Counted from the stretch's first letter, positions 1-9,888 are shown. The stretch: 64,000 bases of DNA from Acinetobacter sp. CS-2 (GCF_016599715.1 NZ_CP067019.1:806001-870000), one strand, 5' to 3'. Numbers and translations: made by a program. The notes: generated by a model not told the origin, from the letters alone.

Positions 1-650
1 AGCTCTTTACGCTGGTTGGCAATCTGTTTGGTTTTTTCATAAGCCAGTTGGCCAATTTTTCCGAAAATACTGGAATTGGTCAGATATTCCAGCAGTTCAC
101 CACGTTCATTATCACGGGCTTTTAAAAATGCCGTCACTTCCGACTGTGCCAATAACACGGCGCGGGTAAATTGCTCAAAACTGAGCTGGCTGATTTTATG
201 GATACTGGCATCGACGGCTTTGGCTTTATCGGCAATCACCACGCCGTCGGTCAGGCAGGTTAAATAACGCTGCACACTTTGCAGTTTGCCATCTACTTTT
301 TCACGTGAACGTTTCAGTTCCCAGCGTGCAAGATAGCGTTTCTGGTCCTGTGCAACAAAGCAAACTTCGGCAAAGCCATGCGCGGTGCCCCGGCGCAAAA
401 CAGTCAAAGGCGAGTTGGTCAGTAACTCTGAACCATCGACATCCTGTAGTTTGCCATCACTGTCTTTTAAACGTGGAATCTTGTTGAACAGTGCCAGACA
501 CATGGCATCCAAAATGGTCGATTTCCCGGCACCGGTTTTGCCGACGATGGCAATTAAACCCGCACTGGCCAAAGGTTCACTTTCAAAATCAATAAAATGC
601 TCACCCGAAAGCGAAGCTAAATTTTTTATACGAATGGATAAAATTTTCAT
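1..650 (-). CDS. sbcC: Exonuclease SbcC, N-terminal part (gene cut by window edge)
   Basis: This is the ATPase subunit of the SbcCD nuclease, which cuts DNA hairpins and trims ends at stalled forks. Read on the minus strand from the ATG at 650, the frame stays open to base 1, giving about 216 residues of a protein that is normally over 1000. The first 50 residues contain the Walker A motif GKTGAGKST followed by ILDAM, as in SMC/Rad50-like ATPases, and a later segment (LSFEQFTRAVLLAQSEV) is the Q-loop region typical of SbcC. The start lies 9 bases after the sbcD stop, so the two genes form one operon in the order sbcD-sbcC. The coiled coil, zinc hook and Walker B half lie outside the window. 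Confidence 0.93.
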   Translation of the reverse strand, partial: MKILSIRIKNLASLSGEHFIDFESEPLASAGLIAIVGKTGAGKSTILDAMCLALFNKIPRLKDSDGKLQDVDGSELLTNSPLTVLRRGTAHGFAEVCFVAQDQKRYLARWELKRSREKVDGKLQSVQRYLTCLTDGVVIADKAKAVDASIHKISQLSFEQFTRAVLLAQSEVTAFLKARDNERGELLEYLTNSSIFGKIGQLAYEKTKQIANQRKE

Positions 651-659
651 GGACAGTTC

Positions 660-1913
660 TTAACGTATTTGTTGTTCTTCAAGTGATTTTTCTGCTTCTT
701 GCATTAGACTGATAAAATCTTTTAATACATTTTCATCATTGCTATAGCCTTGCTTTTCCCAGATCTGTTGAAACAGCTTTTCCGGTGTCGGCGGTTCCAG
801 GCAAATTTTGGCAATTGTTGAACTGTTATTTTCTGCAGATAAATATTGCCGTGAAATTCGTACTAGACGATAGCGATTTTTAGGCAGCGCGTCTTCAAAC
901 TGTTGTCTTAAATTGGGCAAGGGCGGTGTCAGGGTATGATATTCGATATCAACATATTCACGCTGATCAATCTGTTCAATTTCACCTTCAGGCAGGTTTT
1001 TGAGTTTTTGCATCACTTCATTCAGCTCGCCACGAATTTTATGCAACTGAATACAGCGCGGAATGGCAATTGCTTCAAACTGAAAGCGTGATTCATCCTG
1101 CTTTAGCGGATTAATCTGCACATCTACAACCTGATGTTTGTAGTTGATTTCACTAAAAGACAAAGGGATAGGCGAGCCACTATAACGGATGTGCGGATGC
1201 TGAACTTTTTGCGGTTTGTGTAAATGCCCCAGCGCCACATAATCAATACAGTCATCAAATAATGCAGTCGATAAGGCTTCTTCATTGCCAATAATAATCG
1301 GACGTTCCGAATCAGATGTTTCACAGCCTTGCATATGCGCATGTGACATCAGAATAAGCGCCTGATTATCCGTTTTACGTTTTTTGGCTTCGGCAATCAG
1401 TTGCTGGTGCAAATAGGCAATCGCATTTTGGCTATTACTGGTGTGTTCATTCACACCGGTAATTTCTGCTGGACGTAAAAACGGTAGTGCCAGACACCAG
1501 GCCACAATCTGTTTTTGCTGATCGTAAATAGGCAGTAGCAAACGGTCTAAATCAATCTGGCCTGCCGCATTTTTATGAATCACCCCCACTGTTTTAGCAT
1601 TATATTTTTCCAGTAAAGGTTCGACCTGTTCAATGCGATAACCCGAATCATGATTACCGGCGATCATCAGCGTTTGCATATGCGGGGCAAGGGCATGGGC
1701 ATCGGCTAAAAATTGATAAAGCTGTTTTTGCGCGCTAGATGCAGGGTTGATGACATCAAAAATATCGCCAGCAATCAGCAGCGCATGGGGCTGTTTTTGT
1801 TGAATTTGTTGAAGTAGCCAGCTTAAAAACTGTTCATGTTCATATTGGCGTGAATGGTTATAAAAGAACTGTCCCAAGTGCCAGTCAGATGTATGCAAAA
1901 AATGAACAGCCAC
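660..1913 (-). CDS. sbcD: Exonuclease SbcD (Mre11-like nuclease subunit)
   Basis: This is the metallophosphoesterase nuclease subunit of SbcCD, 417 residues, close to the usual length. All the phosphoesterase motifs are visible in order: SDWHLG near residue 10, GDIFD near 50, GNHD near 86, SHAH near 190 and GHLH near 230, which together bind the two catalytic metals. The start is a GTG at 1913, preceded by a GGGG ribosome binding site about 6 bases upstream. The partner sbcC begins 9 bases downstream. The gene is divergent from the diguanylate cyclase across a 548-bp gap. Confidence 0.95.
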   Translation of the reverse strand: MAVHFLHTSDWHLGQFFYNHSRQYEHEQFLSWLLQQIQQKQPHALLIAGDIFDVINPASSAQKQLYQFLADAHALAPHMQTLMIAGNHDSGYRIEQVEPLLEKYNAKTVGVIHKNAAGQIDLDRLLLPIYDQQKQIVAWCLALPFLRPAEITGVNEHTSNSQNAIAYLHQQLIAEAKKRKTDNQALILMSHAHMQGCETSDSERPIIIGNEEALSTALFDDCIDYVALGHLHKPQKVQHPHIRYSGSPIPLSFSEINYKHQVVDVQINPLKQDESRFQFEAIAIPRCIQLHKIRGELNEVMQKLKNLPEGEIEQIDQREYVDIEYHTLTPPLPNLRQQFEDALPKNRYRLVRISRQYLSAENNSSTIAKICLEPPTPEKLFQQIWEKQGYSNDENVLKDFISLMQEAEKSLEEQQIR

Positions 1914-2461
1914 GAATGCCCCAAATCACAATGGATAAAATGAGCTTATAAATTACCATAAATGATGTAGCTGATTCTGTCATTGATTACAGAAAGAACC
2001 ATTAAAATTAAAGTAAGTCTTTAGAATTAAAATATTTAATTTTTTGTTTCAGCAAAATATTTTACTTTACCAAATTTCCGGTCAAAACAATTTGTTGAAT
2101 ATGAAGGTCGCTAGATAGGTGCAAGGTTTGGACTGCAATCTAGACAATCTTATTCGCTCTTTGATCTAAACATAATGAATTCTGCATATTTTAGAAAGTT
2201 TATAGGAGATATTTCGGATAAGAAATTTTTGACTACTTTTTAAAATATATTAAATGATCTGAAGGATATACTTTTTTTGGAGAGAAATTGTAGAATAAAT
2301 AATCATCTTGAAATGTAAAAATGTTCAGTGATGAAAAAGCAGTTTTTATTGAGGAACCTGCTCCAAGCAGGTGAATCATCAAGCGCGTATTGAAATGTCG
2401 TGTATGGTAAAACCAGAATATGCGAAGACATTTTTTTGCCCATTCAAATTAGAGTAGTCCT
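1914..2461. other. Intergenic region between sbcD and the diguanylate cyclase
   Basis: This 548-bp AT-rich gap separates two divergent genes and must hold both promoters. I see no convincing small gene. A perfect 7-bp stem with a 3-base loop (ACCTGCT-cca-AGCAGGT) lies at 2356-2372, about 90 bases before the cyclase start. It has no T run after it, so it may be part of the 5' leader rather than a terminator. Confidence 0.4.
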
Positions 2462-3424
2462 ATGCCGAAAAATCCGTTTGATGAGCAGCAATTGTCGAAT
2501 GACATGTTTTATAAAACATTATTAGAGTCGACTTTGGCCATACCCTGGAGCATAGACTGGGCCACCAAACAGTTTAGTTATATTGGCCCTCAAATTGAAA
2601 AGTTACTGGGCTGGGAACAGGATTCCTGGAAATCGGTGCAGGACTGGGCAGACCGTATGCACCGGGATGATCGTGATCATGTGTTGAATTATTGTGTGTC
2701 GCAATCGATTGCGGGTATAGATCATGAAGCGGATTATCGTGCCTTAAAGGCAAGCGGTGGATATTGCTGGATTCGTGATGTGGTTCATGTGGTACGCAAG
2801 GAAAATGGTGAAGTTGAACGTTTAGTCGGATTTATGTTTGATATTTCTGAACGTAAGAAAAAGGAAGATGAATTAAAAGCGTTGCACCGCAAGCTGGAAG
2901 AATTTTCCTATAAAGATGGTTTAACTGAAATTGCTAACCGACGCTTATTTGATGATTTTTATTCACGTGAATGGAACAACGCAATACGTGAACAAAAGCC
3001 ACTCTCAGTCATTTTGATCGATATCGACTTTTTCAAGCAATACAATGACTTTAATGGGCACATTATTGGCGATGCCTGTATTAAGCAGATTGCACAGATG
3101 CTGGAAAGTTGCTGTGTACGTCCACGTGACCTGGTCGCGCGTTATGGGGGAGAGGAATTTGCGATTGTATTGCCAGAAACGGATTTAGAAGGTGCAATTC
3201 AAATTGCAAATAATATACTTCGTATGATAGATCAGGCAAATCTACCGCATCGGGCATCCCCCATTTCAGAAAATGTCAGCTTAAGTCTGGGGGGGAAATG
3301 TATTTGCCCGACAGAAAAAGATGACAAAATACACTTTTTAAATATGGTCGATAAAAACCTGTTTAAAGCCAAACAGACCGGACGTAAACGTTTTGTTGCT
3401 GATGAAGCTAAAATCATGGTTTAG
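2462..3424 (+). CDS. Diguanylate cyclase with N-terminal PAS domain
   Basis: The protein is predicted to make the second messenger c-di-GMP from two GTP. It has 320 residues. Residues about 15-135 form a PAS/PAC sensor (WSIDWATKQFSYIG at its start, ending FMFDISERKKKEDEL), followed by a short coiled linker and a GGDEF domain from about 150. The domain carries DGLTEIANRR, the metal-binding DIDFFKQYND and an intact GGEEF active site. RPRD sits five residues before GGEEF, which matches the RxxD inhibitory site for product feedback. No membrane segment or signal peptide is visible, so it is likely cytoplasmic. It is a single-gene unit, closed by the terminator at 3451-3480. The signal sensed by the PAS domain cannot be read from sequence. 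Confidence 0.93.
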   Translation: MPKNPFDEQQLSNDMFYKTLLESTLAIPWSIDWATKQFSYIGPQIEKLLGWEQDSWKSVQDWADRMHRDDRDHVLNYCVSQSIAGIDHEADYRALKASGGYCWIRDVVHVVRKENGEVERLVGFMFDISERKKKEDELKALHRKLEEFSYKDGLTEIANRRLFDDFYSREWNNAIREQKPLSVILIDIDFFKQYNDFNGHIIGDACIKQIAQMLESCCVRPRDLVARYGGEEFAIVLPETDLEGAIQIANNILRMIDQANLPHRASPISENVSLSLGGKCICPTEKDDKIHFLNMVDKNLFKAKQTGRKRFVADEAKIMV

Positions 3425-3450
3425 GGCACAGCAGTTCATTAAAAAAGTAA

Positions 3451-3480
3451 AAAAAATCCCCTGCATGAGGGGATTTTTTT
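3451..3480. terminator. Bidirectional rho-independent terminator
   Basis: An inverted repeat AATCCCCT/AGGGGATT with a short loop is flanked by an A run on the left and a T run on the right. It can stop both the diguanylate cyclase (+) and the converging metallo-hydrolase gene (-). Confidence 0.85.
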
Positions 3481-3493
3481 TATTCATCTTTTA

Positions 3494-4465
3494 TCAATCT
3501 TTAAAGTGTACCGGAATCCACTGGTAGCTTTTCCCATCTTTTGAATAGATATGCCCAAGGCCCGGGAAAGGTAAATGTGGGGCGGCAATGAGCTGACCGT
3601 CTTTGGCATATTCGGCAAAGTGTTTTAAACGTGTCTGTACCGCTGTTTGGGGATCAGTATCAAACTCAATCGCGGTTTCGGGACGGTCAAACTGCAATGT
3701 ATGAGAATGCGCGATGTCGCCAATAAATACGACTTCCTGACCATCTGTTTTTAGCTTAAAGCTGTAATGTCCCGGTGTATGACCAAAAGAAGGTTTAAAT
3801 TGGATGTCACCAAAGGCTAAAGATTTATCTGAGAAGACTTTAATCTTTTTAGCTTTTTCATACGGTGCAAGTGCAGCTTTAATTTTATCCACTGTACCTA
3901 AGAAACCAGCCTGTTTGTCCTTTGGTAATTTCTTTACGGTATTTGGATTCAGCCAGAAATCGTATTCCGTTTTGGCAATGTGCAGCGTGGCATTTGGATA
4001 ATTCGCTACGCCGTTATTGGAAATACCGCAGACATGGTCAGGGTGTAAATGGGTGAGGAATATCTCATTCACTTGTTCAGGCTTATAACCTGACGCTTTG
4101 AGATTGTTATAGATTGAACCTAAATGTGCGCCAAAGCAGCTTGCTGCACCGCTGTCTACCATTAATAGTTGGTTGCCTGTATTGATCAGGAATGCATTCA
4201 CAGACGTTTGAATACCTTGGGCTTGATCAGCATAATATTTTTTGAGAATCCCGGTTTTTTCGGTGTCGCTTAAGCCTTTAAACATGGAAGGATTGAGGTA
4301 AAGCGTGCCATCAAGTAGGGCGGTGATTTGGGTGTTGCCGAATTGGTGATGGTAGTAGCCAGCAACTTGTTTTGGAGCTTGGATAGTTGTTGGTTCAGCA
4401 GCTTGGGTGGTGATGGCTGTGGTGCTTAGGGCTAAAGCTAAGAAAAGTGGTTTTAAAGTTTTCAT
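3494..4465 (-). CDS. Secreted MBL-fold metallo-hydrolase
   Basis: This is a metallo-beta-lactamase-fold hydrolase of 323 residues with an N-terminal signal peptide (hydrophobic stretch, likely cut after TTQA-A near residue 23), so it probably acts in the periplasm. The metal-binding motif THLHPDHVCG lies near residue 140. A further histidine (FGHTPGHYS), an aspartate (FIGDIAH) and a final histidine (AAPHLPFPG) complete the binuclear zinc site. The family includes lactonases, phosphotriesterase-like enzymes and other hydrolases. The substrate cannot be decided here, and a beta-lactamase role is not implied. It is a single-gene unit facing the GHKL/nuclease gene, with about 100 bp between the two starts. 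Confidence 0.88.
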   Translation of the reverse strand: MKTLKPLFLALALSTTAITTQAAEPTTIQAPKQVAGYYHHQFGNTQITALLDGTLYLNPSMFKGLSDTEKTGILKKYYADQAQGIQTSVNAFLINTGNQLLMVDSGAASCFGAHLGSIYNNLKASGYKPEQVNEIFLTHLHPDHVCGISNNGVANYPNATLHIAKTEYDFWLNPNTVKKLPKDKQAGFLGTVDKIKAALAPYEKAKKIKVFSDKSLAFGDIQFKPSFGHTPGHYSFKLKTDGQEVVFIGDIAHSHTLQFDRPETAIEFDTDPQTAVQTRLKHFAEYAKDGQLIAAPHLPFPGLGHIYSKDGKSYQWIPVHFKD

Positions 4466-4568
4466 AGGATTTTTATTAAATTATAAATTTTAATTTTTAA
4501 CATAAATTGACACTAGATTATAGTATTGAGTATAAATGCTTATTATTTAGAATAAAAAGGTTTAGGGG

Positions 4569-6569
4569 ATGGAAATAATTAAAGGTAAAACACAGATTAC
4601 TAATGATGGGATTAAAAAACACTTTAATAGTAAAGATCCATACAAGTCAATTTTTGAATATGTTTGGAATGGTTTTGATGCCAAAGCAAATAATGTTAAG
4701 ATTAATTTAATAAGAAATGAAGCTGATGGTCTAGATTCTATTTCTATTTTAGATGATGGTGATGGAATTGACTTATTAAACTTATGTAATAGTTTTGATA
4801 AATTTAACGAATCTAGTAAAAAAAATGATCATGATGTTCATGGTTCTCATGGTAGAGGTCGGTTAGCTTTTCATACCCTAGCAAATAAGGCAGTATGGTT
4901 CACTAAGTTTGAAAATAGTAATGCAAAAATCAGTATCTCAGCAGATAACATATCAGAATATGATTGCCAATTCCTTGATGAAGATAAGCAAAATGAACAT
5001 CTACAGAAGATGAAATCAGGGACATATGTTGTTTTAACCTCTCTATATCCTGAAAAACAAAAAGGATTTCCAACTGATGAAGATTTTATAAATAGTTTAA
5101 AGAAGGAGTTTAGTTGGCTACTGATAATAAATCCGAAAAAAAAATTATTATTAAATGGTGTGGAAGTGCCAATTTTGGATAATTCTTTTTTTGAAAAAAA
5201 TGTTGAAATAGAAAATTATGATTTTAAAATTAAAGCAATAAGATGGCATGAAAAGCTCAGTAGTGACAAATCATTCAACTATTTACTTAATTCTCAACAA
5301 AAAATTATATCTAAAGACTTAAGTAAGGCAAATAATAAAATAGATTTTCACACAAGTTGCTATGCATCATCTGAGTGGAATGATGGTTATAATAAAGATC
5401 TATTAGATATAAATCCACAATTCGAATTACAACAAAAAATATTTAAAAAAATTACCTCAGAAATGAGTTTATTTCTTAAAGAAATTTATGAGAATTACTT
5501 AAGAGAGTACGTTGAAGCGAAAATAGAGAGTTATGATGAAAAAGGGTATTTTCCAACTTATAAAGGCTATGATAGTAGTTATGCGTCATGGCGTAAGAAA
5601 AATACAAAAGACGCATTTAAAAGTATATATTTAGCTGATCCAAAAATTTTTGCAAAACTTGCGACAAAACCGCTAAAAATTATTATTAGAATGTTGGATA
5701 AACTTTTGGTATCAAAAGAGAATGATGCGATATTTGATGTTTTGGATGATGTTTTAGATTTAAACGAAACACAAATAGATTTGCTAGCAAAACAATTAAA
5801 GTCCACCACTTTAGAAAATATTATAAGCACAATAGAGGTTTTGCAGAAGAGAGAATTAGCTGTAACCAAATTAAAAGAACTAATGGATAACCACTACGAA
5901 ACAGTATTGGAAACACCTGATTTACAGAAAATTATTGAATCAAATACTTGGCTATTTGGTGCTCAATATGAAATTTTAGGTGCAGAAGAGGATTCATTTA
6001 CAAAAATAACTCAAAGATTGAGAAATCAAGTTAGAGGTATTAATGATGTTAGTACTGATGATTTAGATAAAAATGATGCAATTAATCAAGTTGTAGTAGA
6101 TGGTCTAAATAGACAAGTCGATTTGTTCTTGGCAAGAAAAAATAAGACCTTTGATACGCTAAATAATCCTATATACAAATGTGTAATTGTTGAAATAAAA
6201 AGACCAAGTGTTTCATTAAATAAGAAACATATGAATCAATTGCTAGATTATGCAGAAATTTTATCTAAATTTCCTGAGTTTAGTAATGGAGAAATTTACT
6301 TTGAACTCATTTTAATTGGAAGGAAGATTTCTAAAGATGATTTTTCAATAACGTCTCATCTAAATAGTCATAAAGATAAAGGTGAAAAAGGATTAATATT
6401 GCATGATGGAAATATTAAATGTTATGTAAAAAACTGGTATTCAATTTTCCAAGATTTTCAGTTATCTAATACTTATTTACTAGATAATCTTAAATCTAAA
6501 TATGAAGATCTATCTGACGAAAGTAAAATTTCTCTTGTAGATGATTTGCAAGGAAAAAAAGCTAGCTAA
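4569..6569 (+). CDS. GHKL ATPase fused to a Shedu-like PD-(D/E)XK nuclease; candidate defence gene
   Basis: This 666-residue protein shows two recognisable parts. Residues 1 to about 200 look like a GHKL (Bergerat) ATPase: E30/N34/D37 in the N-box (FEYVWNGFDA), DDGDG at 62-66 and GSHGRGR at 92-98. The C-terminal third resembles the Shedu nuclease domain (DUF4263-like): a lead-in LQKIIESNTWLFG from residue 455, then D518 in RQVDLFL, E542-I-K544 (VEIKRP) and a following QLLDY, a PD-(D/E)XK pattern. The middle is helical and unassigned. Shedu proteins are known anti-phage nucleases, so the fusion suggests an ATP-gated nuclease; this is inference. The gene is much more AT-rich than metG and the hydrolase beside it, stands alone with its own terminator, and looks horizontally acquired. 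A ribosome binding site (AAGG) lies 8 bases before the ATG. Confidence 0.72.
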   Translation: MEIIKGKTQITNDGIKKHFNSKDPYKSIFEYVWNGFDAKANNVKINLIRNEADGLDSISILDDGDGIDLLNLCNSFDKFNESSKKNDHDVHGSHGRGRLAFHTLANKAVWFTKFENSNAKISISADNISEYDCQFLDEDKQNEHLQKMKSGTYVVLTSLYPEKQKGFPTDEDFINSLKKEFSWLLIINPKKKLLLNGVEVPILDNSFFEKNVEIENYDFKIKAIRWHEKLSSDKSFNYLLNSQQKIISKDLSKANNKIDFHTSCYASSEWNDGYNKDLLDINPQFELQQKIFKKITSEMSLFLKEIYENYLREYVEAKIESYDEKGYFPTYKGYDSSYASWRKKNTKDAFKSIYLADPKIFAKLATKPLKIIIRMLDKLLVSKENDAIFDVLDDVLDLNETQIDLLAKQLKSTTLENIISTIEVLQKRELAVTKLKELMDNHYETVLETPDLQKIIESNTWLFGAQYEILGAEEDSFTKITQRLRNQVRGINDVSTDDLDKNDAINQVVVDGLNRQVDLFLARKNKTFDTLNNPIYKCVIVEIKRPSVSLNKKHMNQLLDYAEILSKFPEFSNGEIYFELILIGRKISKDDFSITSHLNSHKDKGEKGLILHDGNIKCYVKNWYSIFQDFQLSNTYLLDNLKSKYEDLSDESKISLVDDLQGKKAS

Positions 6570-6574
6570 AAATA

Positions 6575-6604
6575 AAAGCCCCTACATCAGTAGAGGCTTT
6601 TTTA
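6575..6604. terminator. Bidirectional terminator after the GHKL/nuclease gene
   Basis: The stem AAAGCC-CTAC pairs with GTAG-GGCTTT with one internal mismatch and a four-base loop, followed by a T run. It separates the + strand gene from the converging metG. Confidence 0.75.
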
Positions 6605-6619
6605 TTTAAGATCTAGATC

Positions 6620-8677
6620 TTAAGACACTTTATCACCTGGTTTAGCACCAGATTCAGGTGAAATCACCCAAACGCCGTCGCCATTACCAGCAGCTAAAAC
6701 CATACCGTTAGAAATACCAAAACGCATCTTACGTGGTGCAAGGTTTGCTACCATCACCACCAATTTGCCTTTTAAGTTTTCTGGTTTGTAGAACTCACGA
6801 ATACCGCTAAACACGTTACGTGGTTCAGCTTCACCGACATTCAATGTCAATTGAAGAAGTTTGTCAGAACCTTCAACCGTAGCAGCTTCAAGAACTTCAG
6901 CAACACGAAGGTCTATTTTCATAAAGTCTTCAATGCCAATGATTTTAGCTTCGCCCACTTTAGGTTCATGTTTTTTCTCAACCTTCTTCTCTTTTTTCTT
7001 TTCCGCTTTTGGTGCTTCAGCAGGAGCAGCTAAAGAATCTTTAGATGCATCAACCATTGCAGCCACAGCTTTTGGATCAACACGTTGCATCAATGGCTGG
7101 AACAACGCAATTTCATGACTGACTAAAATTTGCTTACGCGATTCAAAGTTAAAGCTGTCTAACTGTAAGAACGCTTGCACTTGTTCAGCCAAAGTTGGAA
7201 GTACTGGGGCAAGGTAAACAGCCAATTGACGGAACAGGTTAATACCGACAGAACATACCTCATGTACTTGTTGTTCTTCGCCTTCAATCTTCGCAAGTGC
7301 CCAAGGCTTTTTCTCATCGATGTATTGGTTAGCTTTATCAGCCAATGCCATGATTTCACGGATTGCTGCTGAAAATTCACGGTCTTCATAAGCAGCAGCG
7401 ATTGAATCACCGGCATCAATAAAGCTTTGTACCAGTTCAGGCTCTGCACAAGTCGCAGACAATTTATTGTCAAACTTGGTATTAATGAATTTTGCACAAC
7501 GACTTGCGATGTTCACCACTTTACCCACAAGGTCAGAGTTTACTTTCTGCACGAAGTCGTCAAGGTTCAAGTCAGAATCTTCAACTTTGTCAGAAAGTTT
7601 AGACGCGAAGTAGTAACGTAAGTATTCAGGGTTCAAATGCTCTAAATACGTTTCAGCTTTAATGAAGGTACCACGAGATTTCGACATCTTTTGACCATTC
7701 ACCGTCAAGAAACCGTTGACGAATAAGCTTGTTGGCGTGCGGTAGTTTGCACCTTCAAGCATCGCAGGCCAGAACAATGCGTGGAAGTAAACGATGTCTT
7801 TACCAATGAAGTGATAGACTTCATTTTCAGAATCTTTTTTCCAGTAATCGTCAAAGCTTAGGTCAGGACGCTTGGTTTTGATGTAGTTTTCAAAGCTCGA
7901 CATATAGCCGATTGGCGCATCGACCCAAACGTAGAAGTATTTGTTTGGTGCATCCGGAATTTCAAAACCGAAGTAAGGTGCATCACGGGAAATATCCCAA
8001 TCTGACAAACCTGCTTCAAACCATTCATCTAATTTGTTGGCAATCGACACAGGTAAACGACCTTCGTCACGTGTCCATTTTTGCAGGTATTCACCAAAGT
8101 TTGGTAGTTTAAAGAAGTAGTGATCTGAAGATTTTTCTACAGGTGTCGCACCGCTCAATGTCGATTTTGGATTGAGCAGTTCAGTAGCATTGTAGGTTGT
8201 ACCACAGACTTCGCATGAGTCGCCGTATTGATCTTCCGCTTTACATTTCGGGCAGGTGCCTTTAATGAAACGGTCAGACAGGAACATGCCTTTTTCAGGG
8301 TCAAATAACTGCGTTACAGGGCGAACTGCAATGTTGCCTGCTTCACGGTTTTTGATATAAATCTCAGAAGCACGTGCCTGGTTTTCAGCGCTGTTGGTTG
8401 AGTCGTAGTGGTCGAAGTCCACTTTAAAACCGGCAAAGTCACGCTCATGTTCTTTTTGGACATTGGCAATTTGCTGTTCAGGCGTAATACCGTTGGCTTC
8501 AGCACGCAGCATGATCGCTGTGCCGTGAGCATCGTCCGCGCAGACATAAGTCACGTTATGACCCATTGCACGCATGGCACGAACCCAGATATCTGCCTGG
8601 ATATAACCGAGTAAGTGACCCATATGGATCGGACCATTGGCGTATGGAAGGGCGTTAGTGACTAGGATATTACGCAC
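6620..8677 (-). CDS. metG: Methionyl-tRNA synthetase
   Basis: MetG charges tRNA(Met) with methionine in the cytoplasm and is essential. The 685 residues match the long form. The class I signature is seen as [12 protein letters not shown] near residue 12, the KMSKS loop as [10 protein letters not shown] near 330, and the zinc knuckle as [18 protein letters not shown] near 145-160. A lysine-rich linker near 565-585 leads to the C-terminal EMAP/Trbp111-like tRNA-binding domain ([12 protein letters not shown] to [17 protein letters not shown]), which also drives dimer formation. The start is GTG at 8677, with GAGAG about 9 bases upstream. A perfect palindrome at 6606-6623 overlaps the stop codon. 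Confidence 0.97.
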   Translation of the reverse strand: MRNILVTNALPYANGPIHMGHLLGYIQADIWVRAMRAMGHNVTYVCADDAHGTAIMLRAEANGITPEQQIANVQKEHERDFAGFKVDFDHYDSTNSAENQARASEIYIKNREAGNIAVRPVTQLFDPEKGMFLSDRFIKGTCPKCKAEDQYGDSCEVCGTTYNATELLNPKSTLSGATPVEKSSDHYFFKLPNFGEYLQKWTRDEGRLPVSIANKLDEWFEAGLSDWDISRDAPYFGFEIPDAPNKYFYVWVDAPIGYMSSFENYIKTKRPDLSFDDYWKKDSENEVYHFIGKDIVYFHALFWPAMLEGANYRTPTSLFVNGFLTVNGQKMSKSRGTFIKAETYLEHLNPEYLRYYFASKLSDKVEDSDLNLDDFVQKVNSDLVGKVVNIASRCAKFINTKFDNKLSATCAEPELVQSFIDAGDSIAAAYEDREFSAAIREIMALADKANQYIDEKKPWALAKIEGEEQQVHEVCSVGINLFRQLAVYLAPVLPTLAEQVQAFLQLDSFNFESRKQILVSHEIALFQPLMQRVDPKAVAAMVDASKDSLAAPAEAPKAEKKKEKKVEKKHEPKVGEAKIIGIEDFMKIDLRVAEVLEAATVEGSDKLLQLTLNVGEAEPRNVFSGIREFYKPENLKGKLVVMVANLAPRKMRFGISNGMVLAAGNGDGVWVISPESGAKPGDKVS

Positions 8678-8984
8678 GGATATGACTCTCTCATTCGTAT
8701 TTTATGCAATGGGTCATAATTTTACATGATGCAGAGGGGATTACAAAGAAATGCTTTAGCTGAAGCGCAATGAATAAAGCAACTTGAATATTCAAATATA
8801 AAATTCGATATCATCCGATGAGCGAATATTAAATAATTGATCGAGCTAGGTTGACGCTACTTTCTCTAATCAATAGCAACAACATGTACAGGCTTTGTTG
8901 CAGTTTGCTTAATTCGTCCGCTGGATTGCATGCTTTGTGCTAAAAAATTGTCTGATCATTTTATGACACCTCAGGAGGGTACTC
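8678..8984. other. Intergenic region between metG and the hydrophilin-like gene
   Basis: A 307-bp gap between divergent genes. I see no gene or strong structure other than a very good ribosome binding site (CAGGAGGG) at about 8972-8979, just before the ATG at 8985. Confidence 0.4.
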
Positions 8985-9701
8985 ATGACTCAGAATAACC
9001 AGACAAGTACTTCGAAGCAAAACCAAGATAAAGAACCACATGCACAACAACTGAATGAGCAATTGGAAAAAGAGCAAAAGCAGAACGAGATTGATAAACA
9101 GCACAAGCAGGAGCATCAGGACGTTTTAGAAGCCCAGCAGAAAAATACTGATGAAAAGTCTGCAGTGAAGCAAGGTGCTCAGCCCAATGGCGAACATGCA
9201 GAGCAAAAAGATAATTCTAAAGAAGCTCAGTCTGGCCAGTCGGATAATAAAACTGAAACTATTAAGATGGATGACTTAAAAGCGAAGGCAATCGCGATTG
9301 GTGAGGATCTACTGAAAAAAGCCGAAAAGATTCTGAATGAGCTAAAAAATGGCAAGTCAGACAGTCAGCAAACTGGTGAACAGGGTTCTGGTGATACGAA
9401 AAAGGCGAAAGCGGATGATACATCGGAAGATAAGTCGGCAAATCAGTCAGATCAGCAGGACCGTATGGCACATTTCAAAGATGAGGCCCTGCATAAGTTT
9501 GAAGATACCAAACAGAAGATTACAGAGTTGGTCAATGAAGCCTCTGTCAAACTGGGAGAACTGAGACAGATGGCGACGGATACAATGAGTAAAATGAAAG
9601 GTGAAGATCAATCTCAGTCAGGTGAGCCGAAAAAGCAGGATCAAGATAAAACCCATCAATCTGAGCAAAACAAGCCTGACCAAAATAAAAATCATCAATA
9701 A
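8985..9701 (+). CDS. Hydrophilin-like disordered protein
   Basis: A 238-residue, very hydrophilic protein with no Cys or Trp, made largely of Q, K, E, D, N and S, with no signal peptide or membrane segment. Residues about 85-115 and 155-200 could form amphipathic helices (for example ALHKFEDTKQKITELVNEAS); the ends are low complexity. The composition is that of hydrophilin/LEA-like proteins, a class that includes desiccation-tolerance proteins in Acinetobacter. Assigning it that role is inference. A strong ribosome binding site (AGGAGGG) sits 6-7 bases before the ATG, suggesting high expression. It is a lone gene, closed by the hairpin at 9851-9888. Confidence 0.7.
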   Translation: MTQNNQTSTSKQNQDKEPHAQQLNEQLEKEQKQNEIDKQHKQEHQDVLEAQQKNTDEKSAVKQGAQPNGEHAEQKDNSKEAQSGQSDNKTETIKMDDLKAKAIAIGEDLLKKAEKILNELKNGKSDSQQTGEQGSGDTKKAKADDTSEDKSANQSDQQDRMAHFKDEALHKFEDTKQKITELVNEASVKLGELRQMATDTMSKMKGEDQSQSGEPKKQDQDKTHQSEQNKPDQNKNHQ

Positions 9702-9850
9702 TGCTTTCAATTTTAAAGATACTTCAGCTAGGGCAGGGTTGAAGGAGCTAGAAATACCGAAAAATTTAAGATTGTTCGGATGCCATCACAACATGCTCCA
9801 TCTGCATATTGGGAATGTCTAAATCAGGCACACTGTTATTGAGCGTCTAT

Positions 9851-9888
9851 GACCTTGATTGAATCTCAATGGGGATTCAATCAAGGTC
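9851..9888. terminator. Long hairpin, probable terminator
   Basis: A perfect 15-bp inverted repeat (GACCTTGATTGAATC and its complement) with an 8-base loop is followed by an interrupted T tract. It probably ends the transcript of the hydrophilin-like gene. Confidence 0.6.

Noticed and set aside
305..663. Plus-strand open frames near the left edge
   Set aside because: They lie opposite the SbcC coding frame, which has clear ATPase motifs.
3494..4465. Metallo-beta-lactamase resistance gene
   Set aside because: The fold is shared by many hydrolases, and the sequence does not resemble a known carbapenemase.
9262..9564. Open frames on both strands within the hydrophilin-like gene
   Set aside because: Shadows of the biased codon use in the main frame.
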